Origin: Thermomonas sp.
Lineage (GTDB): Bacteria > Pseudomonadota > Gammaproteobacteria > Xanthomonadales > Xanthomonadaceae
Reading direction: 5' to 3'
DNA: 64,000 nt
Assembly: GCF_020850895.1 (NCBI RefSeq)
Contig: NZ_JADZDS010000025.1
Location: forward strand, 1-64,000
Positions 8,109 to 17,968 of this stretch are shown piece by piece. A model generated the notes under the pieces. The model saw nothing but the letters and a program-made list of their open reading frames with translations. It had not been told where the DNA came from and did no database searches. Made by a program: the position numbers and the translations under genes. Numbering within the stretch: the first letter of the stretch is position 1; each line of letters opens with the position of its first letter.

Positions 8109-10025
8109 TCAGCTCAATCCGTGGTAGCCCAGTGCCGCCAGCACCCGATCCGCCAACGTTGCGGCATCGGCCTCCTGCGTATGCAGGTGCACTTCCGGTT
8201 TCAGCGGCGCCTCGTAGGGTGAATCGATCCCGGTGAAATTGCTGAGTTCGCCACGCCGCGCCTTGGCATAGAGGCCCTTGACGTCACGTCGCTCGGCGTC
8301 GGCCAGCGGGGTGTCGACGAACACCTCCAGGAATTCGCCATCCTCGAACAGCGCGCGCGCCATCTCGCGCTCGGCACGGAACGGGCTGATGAAACTGACC
8401 AGCACGATCAGGCCGGCGTCGGTCATCAACCTGGCCACCTCGGCCACGCGACGGATGTTCTCGACCCGGTCTTCGGCAGTGAAGCCGAGGTCCTTGTTGA
8501 GGCCGTGGCGAACATTGTCACCGTCGAGCAGGTAGGTGTGTTTACCCAGCGCCAGCAGCTTCTTCTCGACCAGATTGGCAATCGTCGACTTGCCGGCACC
8601 GGACAGGCCGGTGAACCACAGGCAGCGCGGCTGTTGGTGCTTGATCGCGGCACGCTCGCCCTTGTCGACATCGAGGTGCTGCCAATGGATATTGCCGGCG
8701 CGACGCAGCGCGAACTCCAGCGTGCCGGCGGCGACCGTGGCATTGCTCTGGCGGTCGATCAGGATGAAACCACCCAGCGCCCGGCTGTCGGCATAGGCCT
8801 CGAACGGGATCGGGTGGTCCAGGTGCAGGTTGCACAGGCCAACTTCGTTGAGCTCCAGATGCTTCGCCGCAAGCTGTTCCTGGCTATTGACGTCGACCTT
8901 GTGCTTGATCTCCGTCACCGAAGCGCCCAGCGTGCGGGCGCCGAGCTTGAGCAGGTACGGGCGGCCCGGCAGCAGGCGCTCATCCCCCATCCACAGCAGG
9001 TGGGCGGCGAACTGATCGGCCACCTCCAGCGGGCTGGATGCCAGAGCAATGACATCGCCGCGACTGGCGTCGATCTCATCCGCAAGGGTCAGGGTCACCG
9101 CCTGCCCTGGGCGTGCCTCGGCCAGATCGCCGCTGGCGGTCACGATGCGCGCCACCTGTGAGCGTCGCCCGGAAGGCTGCACCACGATGGCATCGCCCGG
9201 CTTGACCCGCCCTGACACCACGGTGCCGGCGAAGCCACGGAAATCCTGGTTCGGACGGCACACCCACTGCACCGGCATGCGGAACGCGGCCTGGGTGTCG
9301 TGGCCTTCGATCGGCACCGTCTCCAGCAGTTCCAGCAAGGTCGGGCCGGCATACCACGGCGTGTTGACCGAGCGCACGATCATGTTGTCGCCCTGCAGGG
9401 CCGACAACGGCAGGCAATCGACGTGGGTGATGCCGAGGTGGGAGGCCAGCGCACGGTACTGGCCGCAGATGGCGTCGAACGTGGCTTGGTCGAAATCGAC
9501 CAGATCCATCTTGTTGACCGCCAGCACCACCCGGTTGATGCCGAGCGATTTGACGATGTAGCTGTGGCGGCGGGTCTGGGTCAGCAAGCCCTTGCGCGCA
9601 TCGACCAACACCACCGCGACATCGGCGGTGGACGCGCCGGTGGCCATGTTGCGGGTGTACTGCTCGTGGCCGGGGCAATCGGCGACGATGAACTTGCGGC
9701 GCTCGGTGCCGAAGAAGCGGTAAGCGACATCGATGGTGATGCCCTGCTCGCGCTCGGCGGCCAGGCCGTCCACCAGCAGGGCGAAATCGATCTGCCCATT
9801 CTGGGTGCCGTGGCGAAGGCTGTCGGATTCCAGTGCCGCGAGCTGGTCGTCCAGCAGCAATTTGGTGTCGTGCAACAGGCGGCCGATCAGGGTGCTCTTG
9901 CCGTCATCGACGCTGCCGCAGGTGATGAAACGCAGCAAGCCCTTGGTTTCATGCTGCTGCAGGTAGGCAGCCACCGAAGCGGCGGCATCCGCACCCGGCA
10001 GCGACGTGTCGATTGCCTGCTCCAT
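8109..10025 (-). CDS. cysNC: Bifunctional sulfate adenylyltransferase subunit 1 / APS kinase
   Basis: This 638-residue fusion makes APS with CysD (GTP-driven ATP sulfurylase) and then phosphorylates it to PAPS for assimilatory sulfate reduction. The N-terminal EF-Tu-like GTPase has the P-loop GSVDDGKST at 37-45, DCPGHE as G3 and NKMD as G4, followed by beta-barrel domains. The C-terminal APS kinase starts near 460 with P-loop GLSGAGKST at 473-481 and the [10 protein letters not shown] substrate loop. The start codon shares one base with the cysD stop (TGATG), so the pair is coupled. CysN-CysC fusions are common in Xanthomonas relatives. Confidence 0.96.
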   Translation of the reverse strand: MEQAIDTSLPGADAAASVAAYLQQHETKGLLRFITCGSVDDGKSTLIGRLLHDTKLLLDDQLAALESDSLRHGTQNGQIDFALLVDGLAAEREQGITIDVAYRFFGTERRKFIVADCPGHEQYTRNMATGASTADVAVVLVDARKGLLTQTRRHSYIVKSLGINRVVLAVNKMDLVDFDQATFDAICGQYRALASHLGITHVDCLPLSALQGDNMIVRSVNTPWYAGPTLLELLETVPIEGHDTQAAFRMPVQWVCRPNQDFRGFAGTVVSGRVKPGDAIVVQPSGRRSQVARIVTASGDLAEARPGQAVTLTLADEIDASRGDVIALASSPLEVADQFAAHLLWMGDERLLPGRPYLLKLGARTLGASVTEIKHKVDVNSQEQLAAKHLELNEVGLCNLHLDHPIPFEAYADSRALGGFILIDRQSNATVAAGTLEFALRRAGNIHWQHLDVDKGERAAIKHQQPRCLWFTGLSGAGKSTIANLVEKKLLALGKHTYLLDGDNVRHGLNKDLGFTAEDRVENIRRVAEVARLMTDAGLIVLVSFISPFRAEREMARALFEDGEFLEVFVDTPLADAERRDVKGLYAKARRGELSNFTGIDSPYEAPLKPEVHLHTQEADAATLADRVLAALGYHGLS

Positions 10026-10939
10026 CAGAAATAACCCTCCTGCTTCTTCTTCTCCATCGACGCGGTCGGATCGTGGTCGATCACCCGGCCCTGGCGTTCG
10101 GAGGTGGTGGCCACCAACATCTCGGCGATGATCTTCTCCAGCGTATCGGCTTCGGACTCGATCGCGCCGGTCAGCGGATAGCAGCCCAGCGTGCGGAACC
10201 GCACCTGCTTCATCATCGGGACTTCTCCCGCGTGCAGCGGCAGGCGTTCGTCATCGACCATGATCAGGGCGCCATCGCGCTCGACCACCGGGCGTTCGGC
10301 GGCGAAATACAGCGTCGGCACCTCGATCTGCTCGCGGAAGATGTACAGCCAGATATCCAGTTCGGTCCAGTTGGACAGCGGGAAGGCGCGCACCGACTCA
10401 CCCTTGTGGATGCGTGCGTTGTAGAGATTCCACAGCTCCGGGCGCTGGTTCTTCGGGTCCCAGCGGTGCTGGGCATTGCGGAAGCTGAAAATGCGTTCCT
10501 TGGCGCGTGATTTTTCCTCGTCGCGGCGGGCCCCGCCAATCGCCGCGTCGAAGCCGTATTGGTCCAGCGCCTGCTTGAGCGCTTGCGTCTTCATCACGTC
10601 GGTGTGCACGGTGGCGCCGTGGCTGATCGGGCCGATACCCTGCGCCAGGCCCTCGGGATTGCTGTAGACGCGCAGGTCCACGCCGGTCTCGACGGCACGA
10701 CGATCGCGGAACGCGATCATCTCGCGGAACTTCCACGTCGTGTCCACATGCAGCAGCGGGATCGGCGGGCGCGCCGGGTGGAAGGCCTTGAGCAGCAGGT
10801 GCAGCAGCACCGAACTGTCCTTGCCGACCGAGTACAGCAGCACCGGGTTGCGGAACTCGGCCGCCACCTCGCGCATGATGTGGATACTTTCGGCTTCGAG
10901 CTGGTCGAGGTGGGACAGTCCGTTGTTCAAGGCAGGCAT
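10025..10939 (-). CDS. cysD: Sulfate adenylyltransferase subunit 2
   Basis: This 304-residue PP-loop ATPase transfers AMP from ATP to sulfate, powered by the CysN GTPase. The ATP-binding loop is YSVGKDSS at about 36-43, a usual CysD variant of SGGKDS. Downstream, [15 protein letters not shown] and [12 protein letters not shown] are strongly conserved CysD segments. The ATG at 10939 is chosen because it gives the standard [19 protein letters not shown] start; the upstream alternative would be a TTG. It is the first gene of the cysD-cysNC pair. The upstream neighbour, the FMN protein, is on the same strand 28 bases away, so co-transcription from further upstream is possible. Confidence 0.96.
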   Translation of the reverse strand: MPALNNGLSHLDQLEAESIHIMREVAAEFRNPVLLYSVGKDSSVLLHLLLKAFHPARPPIPLLHVDTTWKFREMIAFRDRRAVETGVDLRVYSNPEGLAQGIGPISHGATVHTDVMKTQALKQALDQYGFDAAIGGARRDEEKSRAKERIFSFRNAQHRWDPKNQRPELWNLYNARIHKGESVRAFPLSNWTELDIWLYIFREQIEVPTLYFAAERPVVERDGALIMVDDERLPLHAGEVPMMKQVRFRTLGCYPLTGAIESEADTLEKIIAEMLVATTSERQGRVIDHDPTASMEKKKQEGYF

Positions 10940-10966
10940 CGCGGAAAAAATCAATGCAGGATTTTA

Positions 10967-12607
10967 TCAGGTCGCCTTGCTCGACCGCAGTCTCAATATG
11001 CGCTCGGGGGCTGCGAATGTGTCACTGCGTGATTCCTCCCAGTAATCACGGAACACCGCATGCTCCGGAATGGGGCCGGCGAGCAGTTCACCGGGCTCGA
11101 GAAAGCGGTACAGCGATGCATACGACTTCACCTGGGTCTGTGACACCCGCCGCAGGATGTGCTCCGGCCCGAGCTCGTCCGGATGACTCAACCCGGCTGC
11201 ACACAGCAGGTCGCGCAGGGCGCGCACGGTATTGTCGTGGTAGTCGGCCACACGTTCGGTCTTGTCCGGCACGTCGAGGTGCTTCCAGCGTCCCGGGTCC
11301 TGGGTGGCGATCCCGGTCGGGCAACGGTTGGTGTGGCAACTGAGTGACTGGATGCAGCCCAGCGAGAACATGAAACCGCGCGCGGCGTTGCACCAGTCGG
11401 CGCCCATCGCGATCGCCCTCGCCAGATCGAAGGCGCTGACGATCTTGCCGGCCGCGCCGATCTTGATGCGCTCGCGCAGGTTCAGGCCCACCAGGGTGTT
11501 GTGGACCAGCAGCAGGCCTTCGTGCATCGGCACACCGACGTGATCGACGAACTCCGCCGGGGCCGCACCGGTGCCCCCTTCGGCACCATCAACCACGATG
11601 AAGTCGGGCAGCAGGTCTGGCCTTGTCGCTGCACTCTCCTGCATCGCCTTGGCGATCCCGAACCACTCCCAGGGATGGCCGATCGCCAGCTTGAACCCCG
11701 TCGGCTTGCCGCCGGACAGCTCGCGCAGGTGGGCGACGAATTGCAGCAGGCCCAGTGGCGTGGAGAACGCCGAATGCTTGGCCGGGGACACGCAGTCCTG
11801 GCCCATCGGCACGTCGCGGGTGGCGGCGATCTCCTTGCTGAGCTTGGCCGCCGGCAGCACGCCGCCATGACCGGGCTTGGCCCCCTGCGACAGCTTCACC
11901 TCGATCATCTTCACCTGCGCTGCGACCGCCTGCTCCGCGAAGCGCTGTTCGTTGAACGTGCCGTCGTGGTTGCGGCACCCGAAGTAGCCCGAACCCAGCT
12001 CCCAGACCAGATCACCGCCGCCTTCGCGGTGGTAGGGTGAGATGGAACCTTCGCCGGTGTCGTGGTAGAAGCCGCCGCGCTTGGCGCCGCCGTTGAGCGC
12101 GCGGATCGCCGCCGCCGACAGCGCGCCGAAACTCATCGCGGAGATGTTGAACACGCTGGCCGAATACGGCTGCTTCGATTCGGCACCAATCTGGATCCGG
12201 AAATCATGATTGGCCACCTCGACCGGCGCGATCGAATGGTTGATCCACTCGTAATCGGTCCCGTACACGTTGCGCAGCGTGCCGAACGGACGGACGTCGT
12301 TGACATGCTTGGCACGCTGGTAGACCAGGGCACGCTGTTCACGCGAGAACGGCACTTTCTCGGTGTCGGACTGGATGAAATATTGCCGCATCTCCGGGCC
12401 GATGGTTTCCAGCCCGTAGCGGAAATTGGCCAGCAGCGGATAGTTGCGGCGCAGCGTGCTGGTGCGCTGGAGCATGTCCGCAGTACCCAGCAGGGCCAGT
12501 GCCCCGAAAATGGCCACGCCCCACCACGCGCCCGTAAGCAGTGGCGTCAAGGCCAGGGTGCCGAGGGTCAGGACGATGCTGAGGATGTAGGCGAAATAGC
12601 GGGACAC
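10967..12607 (-). CDS. Membrane-anchored FMN-binding glutamate synthase family protein
   Basis: This 546-residue protein resembles the FMN/2-oxoglutarate domain of GltB but lacks the glutaminase domain. Two hydrophobic helices (about 4-20 and 24-42) anchor it in the membrane. The FMN barrel follows (SAMSFGALSAAAIRALNGGA, then KPGHGGVLPAAKL, then VDGAEGGTGAAPAEF). The 3Fe-4S motif C-x5-C-x4-C (CIQSLSCHTNRC) is intact, so electron transfer through an iron-sulfur centre is plausible. The substrate is unknown; members of this orphan family are annotated as glutamate synthase without proof. The GTG at 12607 has an AAGGAG site 6 bases upstream, which decides the start. It lies 26 bases downstream of tRNA-Leu on the same strand and may share its transcript. 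Confidence 0.85.
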   Translation of the reverse strand: MSRYFAYILSIVLTLGTLALTPLLTGAWWGVAIFGALALLGTADMLQRTSTLRRNYPLLANFRYGLETIGPEMRQYFIQSDTEKVPFSREQRALVYQRAKHVNDVRPFGTLRNVYGTDYEWINHSIAPVEVANHDFRIQIGAESKQPYSASVFNISAMSFGALSAAAIRALNGGAKRGGFYHDTGEGSISPYHREGGGDLVWELGSGYFGCRNHDGTFNEQRFAEQAVAAQVKMIEVKLSQGAKPGHGGVLPAAKLSKEIAATRDVPMGQDCVSPAKHSAFSTPLGLLQFVAHLRELSGGKPTGFKLAIGHPWEWFGIAKAMQESAATRPDLLPDFIVVDGAEGGTGAAPAEFVDHVGVPMHEGLLLVHNTLVGLNLRERIKIGAAGKIVSAFDLARAIAMGADWCNAARGFMFSLGCIQSLSCHTNRCPTGIATQDPGRWKHLDVPDKTERVADYHDNTVRALRDLLCAAGLSHPDELGPEHILRRVSQTQVKSYASLYRFLEPGELLAGPIPEHAVFRDYWEESRSDTFAAPERILRLRSSKAT

Positions 12608-12632
12608 GGCGGCTCCTTCGCGCTGGTGGCGG

Positions 12633-12719
12633 TGGTGCCCGGAGTCGGGATCGAACCGACATAGTGTCGCCACTGAGGGATTTTAAGTCCCTTGCGTCTA
12701 CCAGTTTCGCCATCCGGGC
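12633..12719 (-). tRNA. tRNA-Leu (anticodon TAA)
   Basis: An 87-base class II tRNA. The acceptor stem is GCCCGGA/TCCGGGC, the anticodon loop is CTTAAAA between AGGGA and TCCCT, there is a long variable arm, and the T-loop is GGTTCGATCC. The 3' CCA is encoded. It is the last of three tRNAs after pgsA and is separated from tRNA-Cys by a terminator-like hairpin. Confidence 0.96.
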
Positions 12720-12771
12720 ATGCCGCAAGCTTACGCGATCCGTTGCGTGGGGCCGAACATGGCGGCACAAG

Positions 12772-12797
12772 AAAAAGGCCCCGCGATGCGGGGCCTT
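12772..12797 (-). terminator. Rho-independent terminator between tRNA-Cys and tRNA-Leu
   Basis: On the minus strand a 10-base stem (AAGGCCCCGC, loop ATC, GCGGGGCCTT) runs into TTTTT. It sits 5 bases after the tRNA-Cys CCA end. It should reduce transcription into tRNA-Leu, which must then depend on read-through or its own promoter. Confidence 0.8.
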
Positions 12798-12801
12798 GGG
12801 A

Positions 12802-12875
12802 TGGAGGCCGAGGTCGGAATTGAACCGGCGTACGCGGATTTGCAGTCCGCTGCATGACCACTCTGCCACCCGGCC
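12802..12875 (-). tRNA. tRNA-Cys (anticodon GCA)
   Basis: A 74-base tRNA. The acceptor pairs GGCCGGG with CTCGGCC, the discriminator is U as expected for Cys, and CCA is encoded. The anticodon arm CGGACTGCAAATCCG exposes GCA. It is the middle gene of the pgsA-linked Gly-Cys-Leu cluster. Confidence 0.96.
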
Positions 12876-12904
12876 GGATGACGCTTGCATTCTACTGAAA
12901 TGAC

Positions 12905-12923
12905 AAAGCCCCGCGAACGGGGC
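12905..12923 (-). terminator. Small hairpin between tRNA-Gly and tRNA-Cys
   Basis: GCCCCG, TTCG tetraloop, CGGGGC, then TTTGT on the minus strand. The T-tract is short, so it may be a weak terminator or a processing signal between the two tRNAs. Confidence 0.5.
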
Positions 12924-12934
12924 CTGTCCGGAAC

Positions 12935-13010
<76 letters not shown>

Positions 13011-13033
13011 ATCGAGCCCGTTATTTTACGTTC

Positions 13034-13618
13034 TCAACGACTGCTGTCAACTCTCTTCGGTGAATCATCGACCAGCGCCGGCCACGCGGCGCGCAGGTAC
13101 TCGAATCCGGACCACAAGGTGAGTACTGCTGCGGCGGCCAACAACCACTCGCCGATGAGGAAAATCGGCAGGCCCCACAATGGATCGCGGTACAGCAGGA
13201 AGCCCAATGCAATCATCTGCACCGTGGTCTTGATCTTGCCGACCATCGCCACCGACACCTTGGCGTGCTGGCCGATTTCCGCCATCCATTCGCGCAAGGC
13301 CGAGACGGCGATCTCGCGGCCGATGATGACGCTGGCCCACAGCGCCATCCACGCGGTGTGGTGGTGCTGGACGGTGACGACGAGTGCGGTGGCCACCATC
13401 AGCTTGTCCGCCACCGGATCGAGGAAGGCGCCAAAGCGCGAGGACAGGCCATAGCGACGTGCAATCCAGCCATCCAGCCAGTCGGTCAGCGATGCCAGCA
13501 CGAAAACGGCCGTCGCCCCCGGATTGGACCAGCGCCCGCCGAGGTAATACACAGCCACCAGCACCGGGATCATCGCAATCCGCGCAAGGGTCAGCCATGT
13601 GGGAAGGGTCAACTTCAT
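13034..13618 (-). CDS. pgsA: CDP-diacylglycerol-glycerol-3-phosphate 3-phosphatidyltransferase
   Basis: This 194-residue integral membrane enzyme makes phosphatidylglycerol phosphate, the first committed step of PG and cardiolipin synthesis. The CDP-alcohol phosphotransferase motif is complete: D46-x2-D49-G50-x2-A53-R54-x8-G63-x3-D67-x3-D71. About five hydrophobic helices are visible and the length is normal. The ATG at 13618 begins the typical MKLTLPTWLTLARI N-terminus. It lies 90 bases downstream of uvrC and just upstream of three tRNA genes, an order shared with E. coli. Co-transcription with the tRNAs is inferred from this spacing. Confidence 0.95.
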   Translation of the reverse strand: MKLTLPTWLTLARIAMIPVLVAVYYLGGRWSNPGATAVFVLASLTDWLDGWIARRYGLSSRFGAFLDPVADKLMVATALVVTVQHHHTAWMALWASVIIGREIAVSALREWMAEIGQHAKVSVAMVGKIKTTVQMIALGFLLYRDPLWGLPIFLIGEWLLAAAAVLTLWSGFEYLRAAWPALVDDSPKRVDSSR

Positions 13619-13708
13619 CCGTGCATTCTACTGGCAGGCCGCCGGCTCGCAGGGCGCGTGCACACGGCTCGCCGCATGGCCGCGACAACCCGAGCCGAAG
13701 CAACCCAC

Positions 13709-15547
13709 TCAACCCAACCCATGCAATTGCTCCCAGATGCGCTGCGCAAGTGCGCCGCTGACGCCTTCGACGCGTGTGATCTCATCGACCGCCGCGGCCT
13801 TCAATCCCGGCAGCCCACCGAAATGTTTCAACAGTGCGGCGCGGCGGCGCGGCCCGATGCCCGGGATGTCCTCCAGCCGACTGGTGACACGCGCCTTCAT
13901 GCGCCGCTGGCGATGACCGGTGATGGCAAATCGATGGGCCTCGTCGCGCACCTGCTGGATCAACTGCAGTGCTGGCGAGGCCGGCCCGGGCGCCACTTCG
14001 TGCCCATTCGGCAGCAGCAGGGTTTCCGCACCGGGTTTGCGTTCCGGCCCCTTGGCCACGCCCACCAGCACCACGCCGTCGACGCTGGCTTCGAGCAACA
14101 CCGCCCGCGCCTGCGCCACCTGCCCCGCCCCGCCGTCGATCAGCAGCACATCGGGCACCACGGCATCGGCCGCGGCCTCCGCCACCGGTCGGAATCGCCG
14201 TTGCAGGGCTTGGTGCATCGCCGCGTAGTCATCGCCGGGCTGGATGCCGGTGATGTTGTAGCGCCGGTATTGCTTGCGTGCCGGACCCTGCGCATCGAAC
14301 ACCACGCAGGAGGCGACGGTGGCCTCGCCCATGGTGTGGCTGATGTCGAAGCATTCGATCCGGTTGGGCACCTCCGACAAGCCGAGCAGTTCGCGCAGGG
14401 CTTCGACGCGGGCTTGCTGGGCGCTGCTGCTGGTCAATTCCGACGCCAGCGCCAGTGCAGCATTGCGCCGCACCATGTCGAGCTGGGCAGCACGTTCACC
14501 ACGCACGCTGGTCCGCAAGACGACCTTGTGGCCTGCGCGTTCGCCCAGTGCCTGCTCGATCAGTTCGCGTTCGGGGATGTCGCGGTCCAACACGATCTCG
14601 CCGGGCGCGCTCTGCGTGCCGTAGTACTGCGAGACGAAGGCGCCCAACACTTCCTCGGCGCTGTCTACCCCATTGGTCCTGGGGAAGAATGCATGCGTGC
14701 CGAGGTTGCGACCGTCGCGAAAGGCCAGCAACAGCACGCAGGCCGCGCCGCCTTGCAGGGCCACCGCCAGCACGTCGAGGTCGGCGCTGCGGCCATCCAT
14801 GGTCTGGCGTGATTGCAGGCGTCGGATCAGGCCGATGGTGTCGCGCAATTGCGCGGCCTTCTCGAATTCCAACGCATCGCTGGCGGCTTGCATGGCCGCG
14901 GTCAGTTCACCGCTGAGTTCATCGCTGCGGCCTTCAAGGAACAATTCGGCGCGGCGCACCGAATCGGCGTACTGGGCGGGGTCGATCACCCCGACGCAGG
15001 GCGCACTGCAGCGGCCAATCTGGTATTGCAGACAGGGCCGGCTGCGGTTCCTGAACACACTGTCCTCGCAATTGCGCAGGCGGAACAGCTTGTGCATCAG
15101 GTTGAGCGTCTCACGCACCGCAGTCACGTTCGGGTACGGCCCGAAATAACGCCCCGGAACGGACTGCGGGCCACGGTGCACCACCAGCCGCGGCGCGTCC
15201 CCGCGGGTGATGAGCACATAGGGATAACTCTTGTCGTCGCGCAGCATCACGTTGTAGCGCGGCTGCAGCGACTTGATCAGTTCGTTTTCCAGCACCAGCG
15301 CGTCGGCTTCGCTGCGGGTGACCGTCACCTCCAGCCGCGCCACCTGCGCCAGCATCAACATGATCCGTGCAGGCTTCGGCGTGGCGCTGAAATAACTGCC
15401 GACGCGATTGCGCAGCGCACGCGCCTTGCCGACATAGAGCACGCCGCCGTCGGCGTCGAACATCCGGTACACGCCCGGTGCCAGCGGCAGCCGCGCGGCC
15501 TCGGCGTGCCCGTCGAAAATGGGTTGCCCGGGTGGGGACTTGGCCAC
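13709..15547 (-). CDS. uvrC: Excinuclease ABC subunit C
   Basis: This 612-residue nucleotide-excision repair nuclease makes both incisions around lesions marked by UvrA/UvrB. The N-terminal GIY-YIG nuclease is present as GVYRMF...LYVGKARALRNRV near 25-48, then the Cys-containing CxxQxxxRCxAPC segment, a UvrB-contact helix around 210, the RNase H-like nuclease domain in the C-terminal half (DISHTMGEATVAS, VLLIDGGAGQV) and two helix-hairpin-helix repeats near the end (LEDIPGIGPRRRAAL, VEGVSGALAQRI). The start is a GTG at 15547, giving MAKSPPGQPIFDG; the phosphatase gene upstream ends 18 bases earlier. Confidence 0.96.
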   Translation of the reverse strand: MAKSPPGQPIFDGHAEAARLPLAPGVYRMFDADGGVLYVGKARALRNRVGSYFSATPKPARIMLMLAQVARLEVTVTRSEADALVLENELIKSLQPRYNVMLRDDKSYPYVLITRGDAPRLVVHRGPQSVPGRYFGPYPNVTAVRETLNLMHKLFRLRNCEDSVFRNRSRPCLQYQIGRCSAPCVGVIDPAQYADSVRRAELFLEGRSDELSGELTAAMQAASDALEFEKAAQLRDTIGLIRRLQSRQTMDGRSADLDVLAVALQGGAACVLLLAFRDGRNLGTHAFFPRTNGVDSAEEVLGAFVSQYYGTQSAPGEIVLDRDIPERELIEQALGERAGHKVVLRTSVRGERAAQLDMVRRNAALALASELTSSSAQQARVEALRELLGLSEVPNRIECFDISHTMGEATVASCVVFDAQGPARKQYRRYNITGIQPGDDYAAMHQALQRRFRPVAEAAADAVVPDVLLIDGGAGQVAQARAVLLEASVDGVVLVGVAKGPERKPGAETLLLPNGHEVAPGPASPALQLIQQVRDEAHRFAITGHRQRRMKARVTSRLEDIPGIGPRRRAALLKHFGGLPGLKAAAVDEITRVEGVSGALAQRIWEQLHGLG

Positions 15548-15565
15548 GACGCTCCCGGCCGCCGG

Positions 15566-16045
15566 TCAGGACCGGCCCTCGTGCAGGCGCTTGACGATCC
15601 CAGTGGCGGCTGCATCGATCAACTTGAACGCGCGCTCGAAATCCTTCGCATTGCCGTAGTAAGGATCCGGGACGTCCTTGTTTCCGACCCCAGCCCATTC
15701 AAGCAGGAGTTCAACATCCGCGTGTGCGGTGCGCGGCTTGCGGATGCGGGTTTCATGCAGGATGGTGCGGTCCGCGCACAGCAGAAGATCGAAACTCTCG
15801 AAATCATCGTAGGAAAGTCTTCGCGCGCGCTGTGCCGAAATGTCCACTCCATTCCGGAGCGCGCACTCGATCGCCCTGGGGTCCGGCGCGCAGCCAACGT
15901 GGGAATCACCGGTTCCCGCAGAGTCCACTCGGACGCGTTGACCGAAGTCGCTGGCATCCAGCCGCGCACGCAGGACGCCTTCCGCCGTCGGTGAGCGGCA
16001 GATATTGCCCATGCATACCATCAGGATTGAATACGGCCTAACCAT
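15566..16045 (-). CDS. Low molecular weight protein-tyrosine phosphatase
   Basis: This 159-residue cytoplasmic phosphatase has the catalytic P-loop CMGNICRS (C-x5-R-S) at 12-19 and a DPYY general-acid motif in the C-terminal third. LMW-PTPs dephosphorylate tyrosine kinases for polysaccharide export or other targets; no such kinase is in the window, so the substrate is open. The ATG at 16045 overlaps the end of kdsB by 8 bases, which argues for coupling to the LPS genes. The order lpxK-kdsB-phosphatase is common in xanthomonads. Confidence 0.9.
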   Translation of the reverse strand: MVRPYSILMVCMGNICRSPTAEGVLRARLDASDFGQRVRVDSAGTGDSHVGCAPDPRAIECALRNGVDISAQRARRLSYDDFESFDLLLCADRTILHETRIRKPRTAHADVELLLEWAGVGNKDVPDPYYGNAKDFERAFKLIDAAATGIVKRLHEGRS

Positions 16046-16817
16046 GGTTTGCCTGCATCTCCGCGTAAGTATGTTGCGCGCGCAGCAGGTCGGCCTCGGT
16101 ATCGACCCCGGGAGGGAACGGCGACGGCGCCATCGCCACGGCGATACGCCAACCGGCTTCGAGTGCACGCAGTTGTTCCAATGCCTCGATCCGCTCCAGT
16201 CGACCGGCAGGCAGCGCGGCGAACGCCTGCAGGACACGCACGCGATAGCCATAGATGCCGATGTGGCGCAGCCATCGACCTTCCGGCATGGACCTGCGGT
16301 CGTGCGCGAAGGCATCGCGCGGCCATGGCACCGGAGCGCGGCTGAAATACAACGCATCGCCGTCATCGGAGCACACCACTTTCACTGCATTGGGATCCAG
16401 CAATGTCTCGACATCGCTGATGGAAGTTGCCAAGGTCGCGATTCCGGCCCCGCTCTCCGCCACGGTCCGCGCAATGCAGGCAATACCGTCAACCGGCGCA
16501 AAGGGCTCATCACCCTGCAGGTTGACGACGACGGCGTCCTCGGCCCATCCGGCCATGCGCGCACATTCGGCGAGGCGATCAGTGCCAGACGCGTGATCCG
16601 GCGAGGTCATCGCGACGTGGACACCGCTGCCCGCCAAGGCGTCGGCAATCCTTCCGTCGTCGGTCGCCACCCAGACCTCACGTGCGCCGGCAGCCAGCGC
16701 GCGTTGTGCCACATGCAGGACCATGGGGATCCCGCCGATCAACCGCAGGGGCTTGCCCGGCAGCCGGGTCGAGGCATGGCGTGCGGGAATTGCGACGATG
16801 AAGGGAGGACAGTCCAC
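16038..16817 (-). CDS. kdsB: 3-deoxy-manno-octulosonate cytidylyltransferase
   Basis: This enzyme makes CMP-Kdo, the donor for the LPS inner core. The nucleotide-binding start is [19 protein letters not shown], with NLQGDEPF as the metal/nucleotide motif in the middle and the HIGIYGYR segment typical of KdsB. The GTG start at 16817 gives 259 residues, close to the family norm; an ATG at 16880 would add 21 arginine-rich residues and has no clear ribosome site. It lies 113 bases after lpxK and overlaps the phosphatase gene. Confidence 0.93.
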   Translation of the reverse strand: MDCPPFIVAIPARHASTRLPGKPLRLIGGIPMVLHVAQRALAAGAREVWVATDDGRIADALAGSGVHVAMTSPDHASGTDRLAECARMAGWAEDAVVVNLQGDEPFAPVDGIACIARTVAESGAGIATLATSISDVETLLDPNAVKVVCSDDGDALYFSRAPVPWPRDAFAHDRRSMPEGRWLRHIGIYGYRVRVLQAFAALPAGRLERIEALEQLRALEAGWRIAVAMAPSPFPPGVDTEADLLRAQHTYAEMQANHG

Positions 16818-16930
16818 GGAGGAATTATCGCCCACAACGCTCCGCCGCCGATGAACCCTGGGCGCAATCAGTCTTTGCATAGCCCGGATCCTGACGCAGC
16901 GACTTCACCAACCGAGCTTGCCTGAGGAGG

Positions 16931-17968
16931 TCACTTGCCCGTTGCCACCCTGGCAAGCAGGGTGCTCCAGAACGCATCGGGCATGTGCGCCGTGATGGGC
17001 ACCGAATGCAACCGCGGCAAATCGATGCCAGCGCACTTCACCGCATCCTTTTCTGTCATCAGCACTGGCAATGGGCTGCCGAATTCGAAATCGCCTGGCA
17101 CATAGGCGTGGTGATCCGGAAACGCGTGTGGCACCACGCCGATGCCAAACTCGCGCAGCATCACGAAGAAGCGTTCCGGCTCGCCGATCCCGGCCACCGC
17201 ATGCACGCGCTGGCCAGCGAATTCCGACAAGGGCGCGCCCCGGCCGCCCGCAAGTGGAACCACCGCTCCGACCTCCAGCCACATCGGCCATTCCCGGCCC
17301 GGGCCAGCAGACGCGTCCAACGCCTCGGGCTTGAACACCTCGGTGCCTTCCGGCTGGCCGAGATTGAGTACCCGGAACGCGCAGTCGGCCGCACGCTCCA
17401 GCGGCTCACGCAGGGGGCCGGCCGGCATCAGGCGCCCATTGCCATAGCGCCGGCGCACGTCCTGCACTTCGATTTCGACATCGCGCGCCAAGCGGTAATG
17501 CTGCAAGCCGTCATCGCAAACCACCACATTGCAGCCAGCGTCGACCAGCGCCTTGGCCGCAGCCACGCGGTCGACATCGACGCGTACCCTCGCCCCGGTA
17601 CGACGTGCGATCAGCAAGGGTTCGTCACCGACCTCGCGCGGATTGGAATCTGACTCGACCCAGCGTGGCGTCTTCAACTCCGCACGGCCGTGACCGCGGC
17701 TGGCCACTCCCGGCACCATTCCCGCCTGCCGCAGCCGTTCGACCAGCGCAATGGTCATCGGCGTCTTGCCGCTGCCACCGGCCACGAGGTTGCCGACCAC
17801 CAGCACCGGCACCCCAGGGTGGACCTGCTTGCGCAGGCCGCGGCGATAAATGAATCGACGCAGGGCAATGGCCGCCGCATAAACCTGCGTCAACAGGCGC
17901 GCCCAAAGCGGCGCGGGACTGCCGTCAAACCACCACGATGGAGTGTGTCGCGAAGACGTCCCGCTCAC
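16931..17968 (-). CDS. lpxK: Tetraacyldisaccharide 4'-kinase
   Basis: This 345-residue inner-membrane kinase phosphorylates the 4' position of the lipid A precursor. The P-loop is [12 protein letters not shown] at about 59-70, after an N-terminal hydrophobic helix that associates with the membrane. [16 protein letters not shown] is the conserved catalytic segment. It starts with GTG at 17968, overlapping the msbA stop (GTGA), so translation is coupled. This places lipid A completion directly after the flippase gene, as in many Gram-negatives. Confidence 0.95.
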   Translation of the reverse strand: MSGTSSRHTPSWWFDGSPAPLWARLLTQVYAAAIALRRFIYRRGLRKQVHPGVPVLVVGNLVAGGSGKTPMTIALVERLRQAGMVPGVASRGHGRAELKTPRWVESDSNPREVGDEPLLIARRTGARVRVDVDRVAAAKALVDAGCNVVVCDDGLQHYRLARDVEIEVQDVRRRYGNGRLMPAGPLREPLERAADCAFRVLNLGQPEGTEVFKPEALDASAGPGREWPMWLEVGAVVPLAGGRGAPLSEFAGQRVHAVAGIGEPERFFVMLREFGIGVVPHAFPDHHAYVPGDFEFGSPLPVLMTEKDAVKCAGIDLPRLHSVPITAHMPDAFWSTLLARVATGK